From assembly GCF_016586165.1 (NCBI RefSeq), contig NZ_BCPR01000007.1:32562-96561 (forward strand): a stretch of DNA of 64,000 bases, written 5' to 3'. The notes under the pieces are model-generated. The model was not told the DNA's origin. It searched no databases and was given only the letters and a program-made list of their open reading frames with translations. This DNA comes from Dyella sp. EPa41 (GTDB taxonomy: Bacteria > Pseudomonadota > Gammaproteobacteria > Xanthomonadales > Rhodanobacteraceae). Numbering within the stretch: position 1 is the first letter of the stretch; each line of letters opens with the position of its first letter. Shown here in pieces: positions 9,446 to 23,300 of this stretch. Position numbers and translations under genes: made by a program.

Positions 9446-9695
9446 GAAGGCGGCGGTTGTGCACTAATGGCTTGAAAAGTGGCGTGGCAACCTGTGGATA
9501 ATAGGTGGACGATTTGGCCAGCAAAGTTATCCACATCTGGCCCACAATCATCCAACGCTTTGGAACACAACCCGAGAATCACGCAATTATTTGATTCTCA
9601 AGGATTTTTACGGTTTTCAAAGTTATCCACGCCGCCTACCACCACCACAGAACTTCTTTTAAAAACAGAAAAGCAGGTTTAGGGGAAGCGCATAC
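9446..9695. other. oriC: probable chromosomal origin (oriC), dnaA-dnaN gap
   Basis: The 250-bp gap holds two perfect DnaA boxes in opposite orientation, TGTGGATAA at 9493-9501 and TTATCCACA at 9527-9535. A near-perfect box, TTATCCACG, lies at 9623-9631. Stretches around 9585-9625 and 9655-9680 are strikingly A/T-rich for this GC-rich window and could serve as the unwinding element. Box density and AT content favour this gap over the rpmH-dnaA gap as the core origin. A GC-skew switch here would confirm it. Confidence 0.75.
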
Positions 9696-10796
9696 ATGCA
9701 ATTCAGCATTCAACGAGAAGCTCTGCTTAAGCCCTTGCAGCAGGTCGTCGGCGTCGTCGAACGCCGCCAGACCCTGCCGGTGCTCGCCAACCTGCTGGTG
9801 AAGGTCGCCGACGGCAAAGTGTCGATGACGGGCACCGACCTGGAAGTCGAAATGGTCGCCACCACCGGGGCCGACAAGCTGGCGGACGGCGAGATCACCA
9901 TTCCGGCGCGCAAGCTGTTCGACATCGTGCGCGCACTGCCCGATGGCGCCCAGATCGACCTGAAGCTCAATGGCGATCGCGTGGCGCTGAATGCAGGCCG
10001 CAGCCGTTTCACCTTGGCCACGCTGCCCGCCACCGAGTTCCCGACCATCGATGAGATCGAACTGGTCGAGCGCGTATCGCTGCCTGAAGAAGTCCTGCGC
10101 GACCTGATGGAGCGCACCGCGTTCGCGATGGCGAACCAGGACGTGCGCTACTACTTGAACGGCATGCTGCTGGACCTGCAGGAACACACGCTGCGCTGCG
10201 TCGCCACCGACGGTCACCGGCTGGCGCTCAAGGAAACCAAGCTGGACAGCAAGGTGGCCGCACGACGCCAGATCATCATTCCGCGCAAGGGCGTGAACGA
10301 GTTGATCGGTCTGTTCGAGACGGGCGATGGCCAGGTCGAGCTGGAATTTGGCCGAAATCACCTGCGCGTGCGCCGTGGCGACGTCGTGTTCACCTCCAAG
10401 CTGATCGACGGTCGTTTCCCGGATTACGAGGCGGTCATCCCGCTTGGTGCCGACAAGCATGCTTCGCTCGATCGCGAAGTCCTGCGTGGCGCGCTTCAGC
10501 GCGCGGCGATTCTGTCCAACGAGAAGTATCGCGGGGTGAAGCTGGAGCTTTCGCCGGGCAAGCTGCGCATCGTGGCGCACAATCCGGAGCAGGAAGAAGC
10601 CGTGGAAGAGGTCGAGGCGGAGACGGTGGTGTCCGATCTCGCCGTGGGCTTCAACGTGGGTTATCTGCTCGACGCGCTGGGCGCCCTGCGGGGTGAACGC
10701 GCTCGCCTGAACCTGCGCGACGCCCAGTCGAGCTGCCTGGTGCAGGAAGACGACAGCGATCAGGCGCGCCACGTGATCATGCCGCTGCGCCTCTGA
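9696..10796 (+). CDS. dnaN: DNA polymerase III beta sliding clamp
   Basis: The ring-shaped processivity clamp tethers DNA polymerase III and other partners to DNA. The 366-residue length is standard. It starts MQFSIQREALLKPLQQVVGVVERRQ and contains VLANLLV and the typical clamp end HVIMPLRL. An AGGGGA Shine-Dalgarno sequence lies upstream. It follows dnaA across the probable origin and precedes recF by 94 bp. Confidence 0.98.
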   Translation: MQFSIQREALLKPLQQVVGVVERRQTLPVLANLLVKVADGKVSMTGTDLEVEMVATTGADKLADGEITIPARKLFDIVRALPDGAQIDLKLNGDRVALNAGRSRFTLATLPATEFPTIDEIELVERVSLPEEVLRDLMERTAFAMANQDVRYYLNGMLLDLQEHTLRCVATDGHRLALKETKLDSKVAARRQIIIPRKGVNELIGLFETGDGQVELEFGRNHLRVRRGDVVFTSKLIDGRFPDYEAVIPLGADKHASLDREVLRGALQRAAILSNEKYRGVKLELSPGKLRIVAHNPEQEEAVEEVEAETVVSDLAVGFNVGYLLDALGALRGERARLNLRDAQSSCLVQEDDSDQARHVIMPLRL

Positions 10797-10890
10797 TGCT
10801 GGGCAAGCGTTTGCCGGAACAGGGCACGCTGCATGGGAACGCCGGGGTCGTCGCAAGACGCTCCGGCGTTCTTGCTTCGAGGGCCCGGTA

Positions 10891-14464
<3,574 letters not shown>

Positions 14465-14473
14465 TCGACCGCG

Positions 14474-14521
14474 CCGGTGTTGGCAGCCGTCATGCGATGG
14501 CTGTCACACCGGTTTCCTTTT
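14474..14521 (+). terminator. terminator after gyrB
   Basis: CCGGTG-T-TGGCAGCC pairs with GGCTGTCA-CACCGG (one bulged T, one G-U pair). A T-rich tract TTTCCTTTT follows. It lies ten bases beyond the gyrB stop and closes the origin operon. Confidence 0.8.
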
Positions 14522-14778
14522 GCCGTTTTGTATTAGCGCATTAGCACGTTAACGTACGCCGCCATACGGACTAACCGACGGTTTTCCAGGGCAAAAAGTC
14601 ACGGCTTACAGGGTCTGCCGGCTTGAAAATCAGAACCAGTCGCTACCGTATGGTTCAACTTATTGATTCTTAACAATCTTTGTTGTGGCATTGCGACTTG
14701 TTATCTGCCGCCGAGTCAGGTTACGCTCAGCGATCCCCCGCGTCGTTGGCGCGTGAAAACCTTACACCGAGGACTGCC
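14522..14778. other. intergenic region upstream of the TPR gene
   Basis: No gene, REP copy or recognisable RNA is visible. It is more AT-rich than its flanks. A weak promoter candidate is TTGTTG at 14680-14685 with TATCTG at 14702-14707 (16-base spacer), which would drive the TPR gene starting at 14779. Confidence 0.3.
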
Positions 14779-16068
14779 ATGAAGCGTGTTCCCCTGATCA
14801 AGTTGCTTGCCGGTACGGCGCTGGCCCTGGCCGTGGTGAGCACCCCGGTCATTGCGGGCAGCAGCTCTTCCAAGGAAAAGAAGGAAGCGCTGTATCCCAA
14901 CGCCACCCGCGCGGAACCCAAGCTGGACCTGACCAGCGAGAAGGACCAGAAGGCCATCAACGAAGGCCTCGACGCAGTCAACAACCAGGACAAGGAAAAG
15001 GCGACGCAGATCCTCCAGCCGATCGCCGATGGCAGCAAGAGCAAGTACGCCCAGGCGCTCGCCCTGCAGGGCTTGGCCAGCATCCATTACAACGACGGCG
15101 ACGTGAAGGGCGCCATCGACCTGCTGAAGCGTGCGCTCGACAACGGCGTCATGCCGAACGACACCTATTTCCAGCTCGAGTACATGCTCGCCCAGTTCTA
15201 CCTGGCCGATGAGCAGTACCAGCCGGCGCTCGACACGATCGCCAAGTGGCGCGCCGAGGGCAAGAAGGAAACCGCCGACTCGTATGCGCTGGAAGGCAAT
15301 GCCTACTACCGCCTCGAGAAGTACCCCGAAGCGATTGCCGCCATCAAGAAGGCGCAGTCGATGACCGACAAGCCGAACGACAGCTGGAACCAGATCCTGA
15401 TGGCCAGCTACTCGGAATCCGGCCAGGGCGACCAGGCCGCCCAGGTGGCGCAGCAGCAGCTGTCCGCCAACCCGAACGATCCCAACGCGCTGAACAACGC
15501 GGTGGCCGTGCTGATGCAGGCCCAGAAGTATCCCGAAGCGATCACGCTGATGGAGAAGGCCAAGGCCAACGGCCAGCTCAAGAGCGAGAAGGACTACGTC
15601 AACCTCGCCAAGCTCTACCTGATCACGGGCCAGAACGGCGATGACCAGAAGGGTCCGGCAGCCAAGGCCGCCGCCACCCTGCAGGAAGGCCTGAGCAAGG
15701 GCGTGGTGACCCAGACCGCCGAGAACTACGAGCTGCTGGGCGCCGCCTCCTATATGTCCGACAACACCTCGGGCGCGCTGGCCGCCTACCAGAAGGCGAT
15801 CCCGCTGGCGAAGGACGGCGAGGCGAACATCCGCGCCGGCCAGCTGCTCATCCAGGACAACAAGTACAGCGAGGCCAAGAGCCTCATCCAACAGGGCATC
15901 GACAAGGGCGTGCAGCACAAGGGCACTGCTTATATGTTGCTGGCCGAAGCGTGCCGTGGCTTGAAGGACAAGCCGGGCACGATCGCAGCCATGGAGAAAG
16001 CGGCACAGGATCCAGAAACCTCAGCAAAAGCCAAGGCTTGGCTGAAGTCGCCGACAGTGAGTAAGTAA
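14779..16068 (+). CDS. exported tetratricopeptide-repeat protein
   Basis: A 429-residue protein with a cleavable signal peptide (MKRVPLIKLLAGTALALAVV, likely cut after VIA at about residue 26). It is followed by helical TPR-like repeats across most of the chain, for example ALALQGLASIHYNDGDVKGA and SYALEGNAYYRLEKYPEA. Such repeats are protein-interaction scaffolds, probably periplasmic here. The start is supported by a GAGGA five bases before the ATG. It lies directly before the tonB operon, an arrangement also found in Xanthomonas-type genomes, so a role supporting TonB-dependent transport is plausible but inferred. Confidence 0.8.
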   Translation: MKRVPLIKLLAGTALALAVVSTPVIAGSSSSKEKKEALYPNATRAEPKLDLTSEKDQKAINEGLDAVNNQDKEKATQILQPIADGSKSKYAQALALQGLASIHYNDGDVKGAIDLLKRALDNGVMPNDTYFQLEYMLAQFYLADEQYQPALDTIAKWRAEGKKETADSYALEGNAYYRLEKYPEAIAAIKKAQSMTDKPNDSWNQILMASYSESGQGDQAAQVAQQQLSANPNDPNALNNAVAVLMQAQKYPEAITLMEKAKANGQLKSEKDYVNLAKLYLITGQNGDDQKGPAAKAAATLQEGLSKGVVTQTAENYELLGAASYMSDNTSGALAAYQKAIPLAKDGEANIRAGQLLIQDNKYSEAKSLIQQGIDKGVQHKGTAYMLLAEACRGLKDKPGTIAAMEKAAQDPETSAKAKAWLKSPTVSK

Positions 16069-16269
16069 GGCATACGCATAGCCATTGAGAGGCGGATAGA
16101 CGTCCATTTGCCCGCCTCACAAGTGCTATACAAATGCCATGTGCTGTTGTACCGTTGAAACCTTTCCGTGCTCTCGTCCAGTGGCAAATGTCATCCCTTT
16201 ATTGGATCGATATTGCCACCGGATGCTGTGACCACGGCTCACCGATTGATTAGCTCCAGATAGTGACAG

Positions 16270-16929
16270 ATGGCCTCAAGTAACGAAGCAACCGGCCAAG
16301 GGCCGTTCAATTGGAGGCGTACCTGGGCGCTGGCCGTAGCCATTGCGCTGCATGCGTTCGCGTTCCTGTTGCTGGTGGCGCCTATGGCACCGCCGAAGCA
16401 GGTGCAGAAGGAAAAGGAACGCACCGTCCAGGTGAACTTCATCGAGCCACCGCCGCCGCCGCCGCCCCCGCCGCCGCCGCCGCCGGAGCCGCCGAAGCAG
16501 CCGCCGCCGAAGATCATCCAGCAGGTCAAGCCGCCGCCGACACCGCCGCCGCCGGCTCCGCCGCCGGCTGTCGAGGAAGCGTCGACCAACGCCATCCCGG
16601 CACCGCCGCCGGCTCCGCCTGCTCCCCCGGCTCCGCCAGCGGACATCACCGCCAGTCAGGACATCAGCTACAACAGCCGTATTCAGCCCAAGTATCCGCC
16701 GCAGGCGATTCGCCAGCGTCACGAGGGCACGGTTACGTTGATGATCTTGGTCGGCGTGGACGGTTCGCCCAAGGACATCAAGGTGGAAACGTCCAGCGGT
16801 TACCGCGAGCTGGATCAGGCCGCGATTGAAACGGCGCGCAAGTGGCGCTTCAATCCGAACATCAGGAACGGACAGAAGACGGAAGGCTATGTCCGCGTCC
16901 CGGTTAACTTTAATCTCAATCAGCTGTAA
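16270..16929 (+). CDS. tonB: energy transducer TonB
   Basis: TonB carries proton-motive-force energy from ExbB/ExbD to outer-membrane TonB-dependent receptors. The 219-residue protein has a single N-terminal membrane helix (about 19-39). A long Pro-rich, periplasm-spanning region (about 60-135) includes a run of about twelve prolines. The TonB C-terminal domain (about 143-219) shows IQPKYPPQAIRQRHEGTVTL and ARKWRFNP. It is first in the tonB-exbB-exbD-exbD cluster, 49 bases ahead of exbB. Confidence 0.95.
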   Translation: MASSNEATGQGPFNWRRTWALAVAIALHAFAFLLLVAPMAPPKQVQKEKERTVQVNFIEPPPPPPPPPPPPPEPPKQPPPKIIQQVKPPPTPPPPAPPPAVEEASTNAIPAPPPAPPAPPAPPADITASQDISYNSRIQPKYPPQAIRQRHEGTVTLMILVGVDGSPKDIKVETSSGYRELDQAAIETARKWRFNPNIRNGQKTEGYVRVPVNFNLNQL

Positions 16930-16978
16930 CTCCGGTTACGGTCAATCAGTTCACGCTTGACTTTCCAAGGGTAGCGTT

Positions 16979-17725
16979 ATGTTCCTGCAAACTTCTCCGG
17001 CCCCCGCGGGCGGTACCACCAACGCCGAAGCCATGAAGTCGATGGGCTTCGACCACCTCATCCACAACTTCGATTTCCTCGGTTGGATCGTGTTCGTGGT
17101 GCTGGTGGTGATGTCCTTCTCCTCCTGGTACTTCATCGTCGCCAACGCGATCCGCAACTCGATGGTTCGCGGTCGCGCCGACAAGGTCATCAACGGTTTC
17201 TGGTCGAATGGTTCGACCCAGGACGCCATCCGTGAGCTGGAAGCCCAGCCCAAGGGTGAACCGTTCTCGAAGATCGCTCTCGACGCCGCTTCGGCCGTCG
17301 CCCACCATCAGCAGGCTTCGGCCGGCGGTGGTCGCCTCGCCGAGTCGCTGAGCCGCTCCGAGTTCATCGATCGCGCCCTGCGCCAGGCCGTCGCTCGCGA
17401 GAGCCTGCGCCTGGAAGGCGGCCTGACCCTGCTCGCCACGGTCGGTTCGTCGGCACCGTTCATCGGTCTGCTTGGTACCGTGTGGGGCATCTACCACGCG
17501 CTGATCAAGATCTCCGCGTCGGGCAACGCTTCGATGGAAGCCGTGGCCGGTCCGGTGGGTGAAGCTCTGATCATGACCGCCTTCGGTCTGTTCACCGCCA
17601 TCCCGGCCGTGCTTGCCTACAACTTCTTCAACCGTTCGAATCGCCTGACCTACGCTCAGTTCGACGAGTTCGCGCACGACCTGCACGACTTCTTCGCCAC
17701 CGGCGCTCGCGTCGAAGGCAAGTGA
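16979..17725 (+). CDS. exbB: ExbB/TolQ-type proton channel subunit
   Basis: This MotA/TolQ/ExbB-family inner-membrane protein forms the proton-powered motor with ExbD to energise TonB. The 248 residues hold three membrane helices (about 26-50, 145-172, 190-215). The conserved channel segment includes GSSAPFIGLLGTVWGIYHAL and VGEALIMTAFGLFTAIPAVL. It lies between tonB and two exbD genes, so it belongs to the TonB rather than the Tol system. Confidence 0.95.
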   Translation: MFLQTSPAPAGGTTNAEAMKSMGFDHLIHNFDFLGWIVFVVLVVMSFSSWYFIVANAIRNSMVRGRADKVINGFWSNGSTQDAIRELEAQPKGEPFSKIALDAASAVAHHQQASAGGGRLAESLSRSEFIDRALRQAVARESLRLEGGLTLLATVGSSAPFIGLLGTVWGIYHALIKISASGNASMEAVAGPVGEALIMTAFGLFTAIPAVLAYNFFNRSNRLTYAQFDEFAHDLHDFFATGARVEGK

Positions 17726-17736
17726 GGATCTGACCC

Positions 17737-18150
17737 ATGGCGATGAGCACTGGAGATAATTCCGGCGGCCCGATGTCGGAAATCAACGTCACGCCGCTCG
17801 TCGACGTGATGCTGGTGCTCCTGATCATCTTCATGATCACGGCACCGCTGATGTCTCACCGAATCACGGTGGATCTGCCGACCGCCAATCCGAAGGTTTC
17901 GGATAACGAGCCGGTGGAGCCGATGGACTTGGCCGTGAAGCCGGATGGCACGCTTTACCTCAACGACATCGAAGTCACCGAGGCAGAGCTGAAGGCACAG
18001 TTTGCGGTTGCGGCGTCGAAGGCGCCGCAGCCCGAGCTGCAGATCCGCGCGGACAAGACCACGGAATACAAGGTCGTGAAGAAGATCCTGGCCAGCGCCA
18101 AGGAACAGGGCATGGTCCATGTCGGTTTCATTACGACCGGCAAGGAGTAA
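17737..18150 (+). CDS. exbD: ExbD/TolR-type biopolymer transport protein (first copy)
   Basis: A 137-residue ExbD/TolR protein with one N-terminal helix containing the family's proton-carrying Asp in VTPLVDVMLVLLIIFMITAP. It is followed by a periplasmic domain. It starts eleven bases after exbB ends and is likely co-translated. It shares its N-terminal motif almost exactly with the next gene, but the periplasmic domains differ. This points to an old duplication with specialised partners. Confidence 0.94.
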   Translation: MAMSTGDNSGGPMSEINVTPLVDVMLVLLIIFMITAPLMSHRITVDLPTANPKVSDNEPVEPMDLAVKPDGTLYLNDIEVTEAELKAQFAVAASKAPQPELQIRADKTTEYKVVKKILASAKEQGMVHVGFITTGKE

Positions 18151-18155
18151 CAGTC

Positions 18156-18572
18156 ATGGCATTTAGTTCTGGAAGTGGCAAGGGGCCGATGGCTGACATC
18201 AACGTCACGCCGCTGGTCGACGTGATGCTGGTGCTGCTGATCATCTTCATGATCACGGCACCGATGCTTACCCACAAGGTGAAGATCGATCTTCCGCAGC
18301 CGAACCCGAATGTGGTCCAGCCGGAAAATCCGCCGGAACCCGTTCGCCTGAAGATCGACCAGTCCGGTGCGCTGTACTGGAACGATACGCCGGTGGACGA
18401 GCTGGGCCTGAAGGCGCAGCTGGCGGTGATTGGTGGTCTGGGCGATCCGGCCAAGCAGCCGGAAGTGCAGATCAATGCGGACGATGGCGTTGCCTACGAG
18501 CACGTCGCCCGCGTTCTGGCCGATGCGAAGAGCTACGGCCTGACCAAGATCGGCTTCACCGAAGGTCAGTGA
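18156..18572 (+). CDS. exbD2: ExbD/TolR-type biopolymer transport protein (second copy)
   Basis: A 138-residue paralogue of the preceding ExbD with the same VTPLVDVMLVLLIIFMITAP helix and a different periplasmic domain (LKIDQSGALYWNDTPVDELG). It starts five bases after the first copy. In Xanthomonas the second ExbD of such clusters is reported to have functions beyond basic iron uptake; whether that holds here is inference. An intrinsic terminator follows. Confidence 0.94.
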   Translation: MAFSSGSGKGPMADINVTPLVDVMLVLLIIFMITAPMLTHKVKIDLPQPNPNVVQPENPPEPVRLKIDQSGALYWNDTPVDELGLKAQLAVIGGLGDPAKQPEVQINADDGVAYEHVARVLADAKSYGLTKIGFTEGQ

Positions 18573-18606
18573 TTTCGCTGTAAACGCAGTAACACTACCC
18601 TTAGAG

Positions 18607-18635
18607 CCCCCGCCTCGTGCGGGGGTTTCTTTTTT
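18607..18635 (+). terminator. terminator of the tonB-exb operon
   Basis: CCCCCGC-ctcgt-GCGGGGG hairpin followed by TTTCTTTTTT, 34 bases after the second exbD stop. Confidence 0.92.
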
Positions 18636-18689
18636 GGCGCGCTGAAAGTTTGCGCTGGACGTTTGGATGGCCAAACGTGGGCGGGCCGG

Positions 18690-18752
18690 TCGCGCACTGG
18701 GTGCGCTCCTACAGGGTGGCGGTGCCCATGTGGGAGCGCACCCAGTGCGCGA
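18690..18752. repeat. inverted pair of REP-like palindromes
   Basis: TCGCGCACTGGGTGCGCTCC at 18690-18709 and its reverse complement ending at 18752 face each other across about 17 bases. They could fold into one long hairpin between the convergent exbD and pdxJ genes. Confidence 0.8.
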
Positions 18753-18779
18753 TCGGCATGCCATGGCCGGAGAAAAGAC

Positions 18780-19523
18780 TCAGCGCAGTATCTGCAGGTA
18801 ATTGCGCACGGTCGTCGCGAGGCCTTCGTACAGCGCCTCGCCAATCAGCGCGTGGCCGATCGACACTTCGGCAAGGCCCGGAATGGCGGCCTTGAAGGTG
18901 CCCAGGTTCGCCTGGCTGAGATCGTGGCCGGCATTCACGGCCAGACCCGCGTGCTGCGCGCGGCGCGCCGTATCCGCGCAACGCTCGAGTGCTTCCTGCA
19001 CATCGCCGCTGGCGAACGCATGGGCGTAGGGACCGGTGTAGATCTCGATGCGCTGCACGCCGATGGCGGCGGCCGCGTCGAAGCCGGTCGCACCTGCATC
19101 GACGAACAGGCTGACGCGGCAGCCGATCTCCGACAGTTGCGCCACGATGGGACGCAGCGTGTCGATGTCGCGTTCAAGGTCGAAGCCGTGGTCGGAGGTG
19201 ATCTGGCCGTCGCTGTCCGGAACCAGCGTCACCTGCGTGGGCCGCACTTCGCGCGCCAGGGCAATGAGGCCTGGATAGGAGCCGCGTGCCGGCGCGAACG
19301 GATTGCCTTCGATGTTGTACTCGACGCGCCCGCGCAGCATTGCCGCGAGGGCGCGGACATCATCGGGCCGCACGTGCCGCTGGTCGGGACGCGGATGCAC
19401 GGTGATGCCGCCGCAACCGGCATCGATGCAGGTATGCGCGGCGCGCAGCATGTCGGGTTCGGTGCCGCCGCGCGAATTGCGCAGCACGGCGATCTTGTTG
19501 AGATTGACGCTGAGCAGGGTCAT
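18780..19523 (-). CDS. pdxJ: pyridoxine 5'-phosphate synthase
   Basis: PdxJ condenses 3-amino-2-oxopropyl phosphate with deoxyxylulose phosphate to make pyridoxine 5'-phosphate (vitamin B6 synthesis). The 247 residues fit the TIM-barrel family. Signatures include [18 protein letters not shown] at the start, [12 protein letters not shown], and YTGPYAHAF near the C-terminus. The start at 19523 was chosen over an upstream in-frame Met because the barrel begins there. It lies next to a phosphopantetheinyl transferase gene, reminiscent of the pdxJ-acpS pairing in enterobacteria. Confidence 0.96.
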   Translation of the reverse strand: MTLLSVNLNKIAVLRNSRGGTEPDMLRAAHTCIDAGCGGITVHPRPDQRHVRPDDVRALAAMLRGRVEYNIEGNPFAPARGSYPGLIALAREVRPTQVTLVPDSDGQITSDHGFDLERDIDTLRPIVAQLSEIGCRVSLFVDAGATGFDAAAAIGVQRIEIYTGPYAHAFASGDVQEALERCADTARRAQHAGLAVNAGHDLSQANLGTFKAAIPGLAEVSIGHALIGEALYEGLATTVRNYLQILR

Positions 19524-19595
19524 GAGAGGAACAGTACTCGCAGGCGTAGCGGTGTGAGGCGCCATAGCGGCGGCGGGTTGGAAACAGTGCGCCGA

Positions 19596-20240
19596 TCAAT
19601 CGGCGCCGGCAAGTGTCCACAGGCGTACGCGTCGTGGCTCGCCCTGCCAGGCCAATGCACCGACGTGATCACCATCGAGTGCCAGTCGATGCAGCTGCCA
19701 CTGCCCGGCTTCGTGGCCTTCGAGGCGACCGAGCACGGGCCACTCGGAAGAGCCGCTGATGCTCAAGCGATGCAGGCCGAAAGCGAGACCACGCCCGAGC
19801 GCCTTGAGCACGGCTTCCTTGGCGGTCCACAGTTCGAGGAAGGCGCGGTCACGCAGCTCCACGGGCAGCGCTTCCAGCGAGGCCGTCTCGTCGGGACTGA
19901 AATAGCGGCGCGCAATCGGCAGCGCCTTGGGATGCGGGCGCATCCGTTCCAGGTCCACGCCCGGGGAGATTCCGCGGGCAATGGCGATCAAGGCTTCGTC
20001 GTGGCTGTGCGTCCAGTTGAACGCGAAGGCATCGCGGTGCGCGCCCGCCAGCGCCGGCCGGCCGTGCGGTGAATCCTCGAGCTGCACGGCTTCCACCGGT
20101 TGCCCGAGATAGGCGGCCAGCATGCGGATCAGCGGTTCGCGACCCCGGTGATGGTCGTAGGCCAGCCGCCACACGTGTATCTCGTCATCGCCCAGCCGCT
20201 CTGCTACTTTCGCTGGCGTCTGGCCGTCCGTCGTCATCAT
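19596..20240 (-). CDS. Sfp-type 4'-phosphopantetheinyl transferase
   Basis: This enzyme transfers 4'-phosphopantetheine from CoA to a serine of carrier proteins. The 214 residues are Sfp/HetI-length, about twice AcpS. Metal-binding residues are visible in GVDLERMRP (Asp96, Glu98) and WTAKEAVLKALGRG (Glu142). An N-terminal pseudo-repeat includes the substrate-contacting GRPAL and FNWTHSH. It lies 72 bases upstream of pdxJ, where E. coli has acpS, so it may act on the fatty-acid ACP rather than only on secondary-metabolite carriers. That role is inference. Confidence 0.9.
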   Translation of the reverse strand: MMTTDGQTPAKVAERLGDDEIHVWRLAYDHHRGREPLIRMLAAYLGQPVEAVQLEDSPHGRPALAGAHRDAFAFNWTHSHDEALIAIARGISPGVDLERMRPHPKALPIARRYFSPDETASLEALPVELRDRAFLELWTAKEAVLKALGRGLAFGLHRLSISGSSEWPVLGRLEGHEAGQWQLHRLALDGDHVGALAWQGEPRRVRLWTLAGAD

Positions 20241-20349
20241 CCCCTCATGTTGCCGGGTGTATGGCGATACTTACAAGCATGACGGTTTCCGTCATGCGCG
20301 CCGCCTGGTCTAGCCACGGCACGGAAGCCCTGTTACGGAGTACCGCCGC

Positions 20350-23300
20350 TTGATCGCCGGATGGCTGCTGCTGCTGGTGTCACTGCTCTACGTGGGCCTG
20401 CTGTTCGTGGTGGCCTATGCCGGCGACCGGCGCCCGCTGTATCCGCGCCAGCCCCGACTGCGCCCGCTGGTGTACAGCCTTGCGCTCGCCGTGTATTGCT
20501 CGTCCTGGACGTTCTACGGCGCGGTGGGCACGGCGGCGCGCGAAGGGCTGAGCTACCTGCCGATCTACCTCGGCCCGGTCGTGTTGTTCGTGTTTGGCTT
20601 CGGCTTGCTGCGTCGCCTGGTGCTGCTCGCGCGCCAGCGCAACATCACCTCGATCGCCGACTTCATCGGCGCCCGCTTCGGCAAGTCGCATGGACTGGCC
20701 GCGCTTGTCGCGATCATCGCGGTCATCGCGGTGGTGCCTTACCTCGCCCTGCAGTTCAAGGCCGTGGCGATGTCCTACTCGGTGCTTGGCGGCATGGGCG
20801 CGCCGGGCGCCACGCAGTTCGGTGACAGCGCGTTGTGGTGCGCGATCCTGCTGGCGACCTTCGCCATCCTGTTCGGCACGCGCACGATCGACGCCACCGA
20901 ACATCACCACGGCATGATGCTCGCGATTGCGGTGGAATCGCTGATCAAGCTGATGACCTTCGTCGCGCTTGCAGGCTACGCGCTGTGGCGTGGCCCGGGA
21001 CTGGAGGCCACGGCGCAGCTCCCCCTGCAGCAGATTTCCGAGGGCGTATCGCCAGGCTTCCTCGCGCAGACCCTGCTGGCGTTCTGCGCGATGTTCTGCC
21101 TGCCGCGGCAGTTCCAGATCGGCGTGGTCGAGTGCGAGGACCCCTCCGACCTTTCCCGCGCGCGCTGGCTGTTTCCGGCCTACATGGTGCTGATCAGCGT
21201 GGCGGTATTGCCGATCGTCGCCGCAGGCTTGCAGCTTCCCCAGGTACTCGGCGGCAACAAGGATGCCTGGGTACTCACGCTGCCGATGAGCTACGGCGAT
21301 CGCGGCATGGCGTTGCTCGCCTTCCTCGGTGGTTTCTCGGCAGCCACCGGCATGGTGATCGTGGCGTCGGTGGCCTTGTCGACCATGATCAGCAACGACC
21401 TGGTGATGCCGATGCTGCTGCGCGTGCGGCGCTTCCGGCTCGACGAACGCGCCGACCTGTCGCAGCTGGTGTTGCTGGTGCGCCGCATTGCGATCATCGC
21501 GCTGGCGGCCATGGCGTATCTCTACTACCGCCTCGTCGCCGATACCACGAGCCTCGCCGACACGGGCCTGCTCGCCTTTGCCGCGGTCGCGCAGTTCGCA
21601 CCCGGCATCGTGGCGGCGCTGTACTGGCGCAGTGCCAGCCGCAAGGGCGTGGCGGTCGGCCTGGCCGCGGGCTTTTTGGTGTGGGCCTATACGTTGCTGG
21701 TTCCCGCCATGAGCCGGCCGGCCACATGGCTGGAAACCGGCCCCATGGGACTCAGCTGGCTGCAGCCGCAGGCGCTGTTCCACTTGAGCGGCTGGGATCC
21801 GGTGATGCATGGCACGTTCTGGTCGCTGCTGGTGAACGTGGCGTGCCTGATCTTCGTTTCGCTGCGTTTCCGGCCGAATCTCGAAGAACGACTGCACGCG
21901 GCGATGTTCATCGATCCCTATGCGATCGACAGTCGTGGCGCAGGCGACTGGCGCGGTCGCGTCGCCGTTGCCGACCTGCGTACGATTGCCGAGCGCATCG
22001 TGGGCGAGCGCACCAGCCAGCGCGCTTTCGACGATTACGCCGATCGCCGCGGCAAACCCCTGCAATCGGGCGAAGCCGCCGATCGCGCGCTCATCCAGTA
22101 CACCGAGCGCCTGCTCGCCTCGGCGGTAGGCGCGGCGAGTGCACGTCGCATCCTGATGGGGGCATTGTCCGGCTCGGGCCTGGATATCGCCGAAGCGATG
22201 GCGCTGATGGACGAAGCTTCGCAGGAGCTTCGCTTCAATCGCGAGCTGCTCTCCACCACGTTGGAAAATGTTTCCCAGGGCATCAGCGTGGTCGATGCGA
22301 ACATGCGGCTGGTGGCGTGGAACCGCCGCTACCTCGAGTTGTTCGATTATCCCGATGGCATGGTCTACGTCGGCGTGCCGGTGGCTGACCTGATCCGTTG
22401 GAATGCGGAGCACGGCGAATGCGGTCCGGGCGAGGTGGAAGCGCACGTGGCCAAGCGCATCGGGCACATGCGTGCCGGTTCGCCGCACCTGTTCCAGCGC
22501 ATTCGTCCCGATGGCACGGTGATCGAGATGCGTGGCCGCGCGCTGCCGGGCGGTGGCTATGTCACCACCTATACGGATGTCACCGCGTACAAGCATGCCG
22601 AGCAGGCCTTGATCGAGGCGAACGAAAACCTGGAGCAGCGCGTCGATCAACGCACGGCCGAATTGAGCGAAGCGCTCAGTGCCACCGCCAACGCGCGACG
22701 CGACGCGGAGATGGCCAACGCATCGAAAACGCGCTTTCTCGCCGCGGCAAGCCACGACCTGCTGCAGCCGTTGAACGCGGCGCGACTCTTCACGGCGGCG
22801 TTGCGGCAGCATCCCGGCCTGGACGCCGAAGCAGGGCAGCTTGCCGAACGCATCGATGCCTCGTTCCGGGCAGCGGAGGATCTGCTCGATGCGCTGCTTG
22901 ATACGTCCCGGCTCGATGCCGGCAGCTATCGCGCGGACATCAGCAACATCGCGTTGTCCGACCTGTTCGATTCGCTGAAGGCGCAGTTCGCGGTGCTGTC
23001 CGAGCAACGCGGCCTGCGCCTGCGCGTGGTGCCGACGAAACTCGCCGTGCGCAGCGACCCGCAACTGTTGCGCCGCATCCTGCAGAACTTCATCTCCAAT
23101 GCGCTGCGCTATACCCCCACGGGCAGCATCCTCGTGGGCGCGCGGCGCGTGGGAGGCGACGTGCGCATCGAGGTATGGGACACCGGGCCGGGCATTGCGG
23201 CAGAGCAACGCGCACGCATCTTCGGCGAGTTCCAGCGCCTTGATCGCCCGTCACCGTGGGGCGAGAAGGGTCTTGGCCTTGGCCTGTCGATCTGCGAGCG

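Noticed and set aside
20380..23208. 942-codon open frame opposite the CrbS-like kinase
   Set aside because: Low-complexity His/Arg/Gln composition and no motif; the plus-strand kinase accounts for the sequence.
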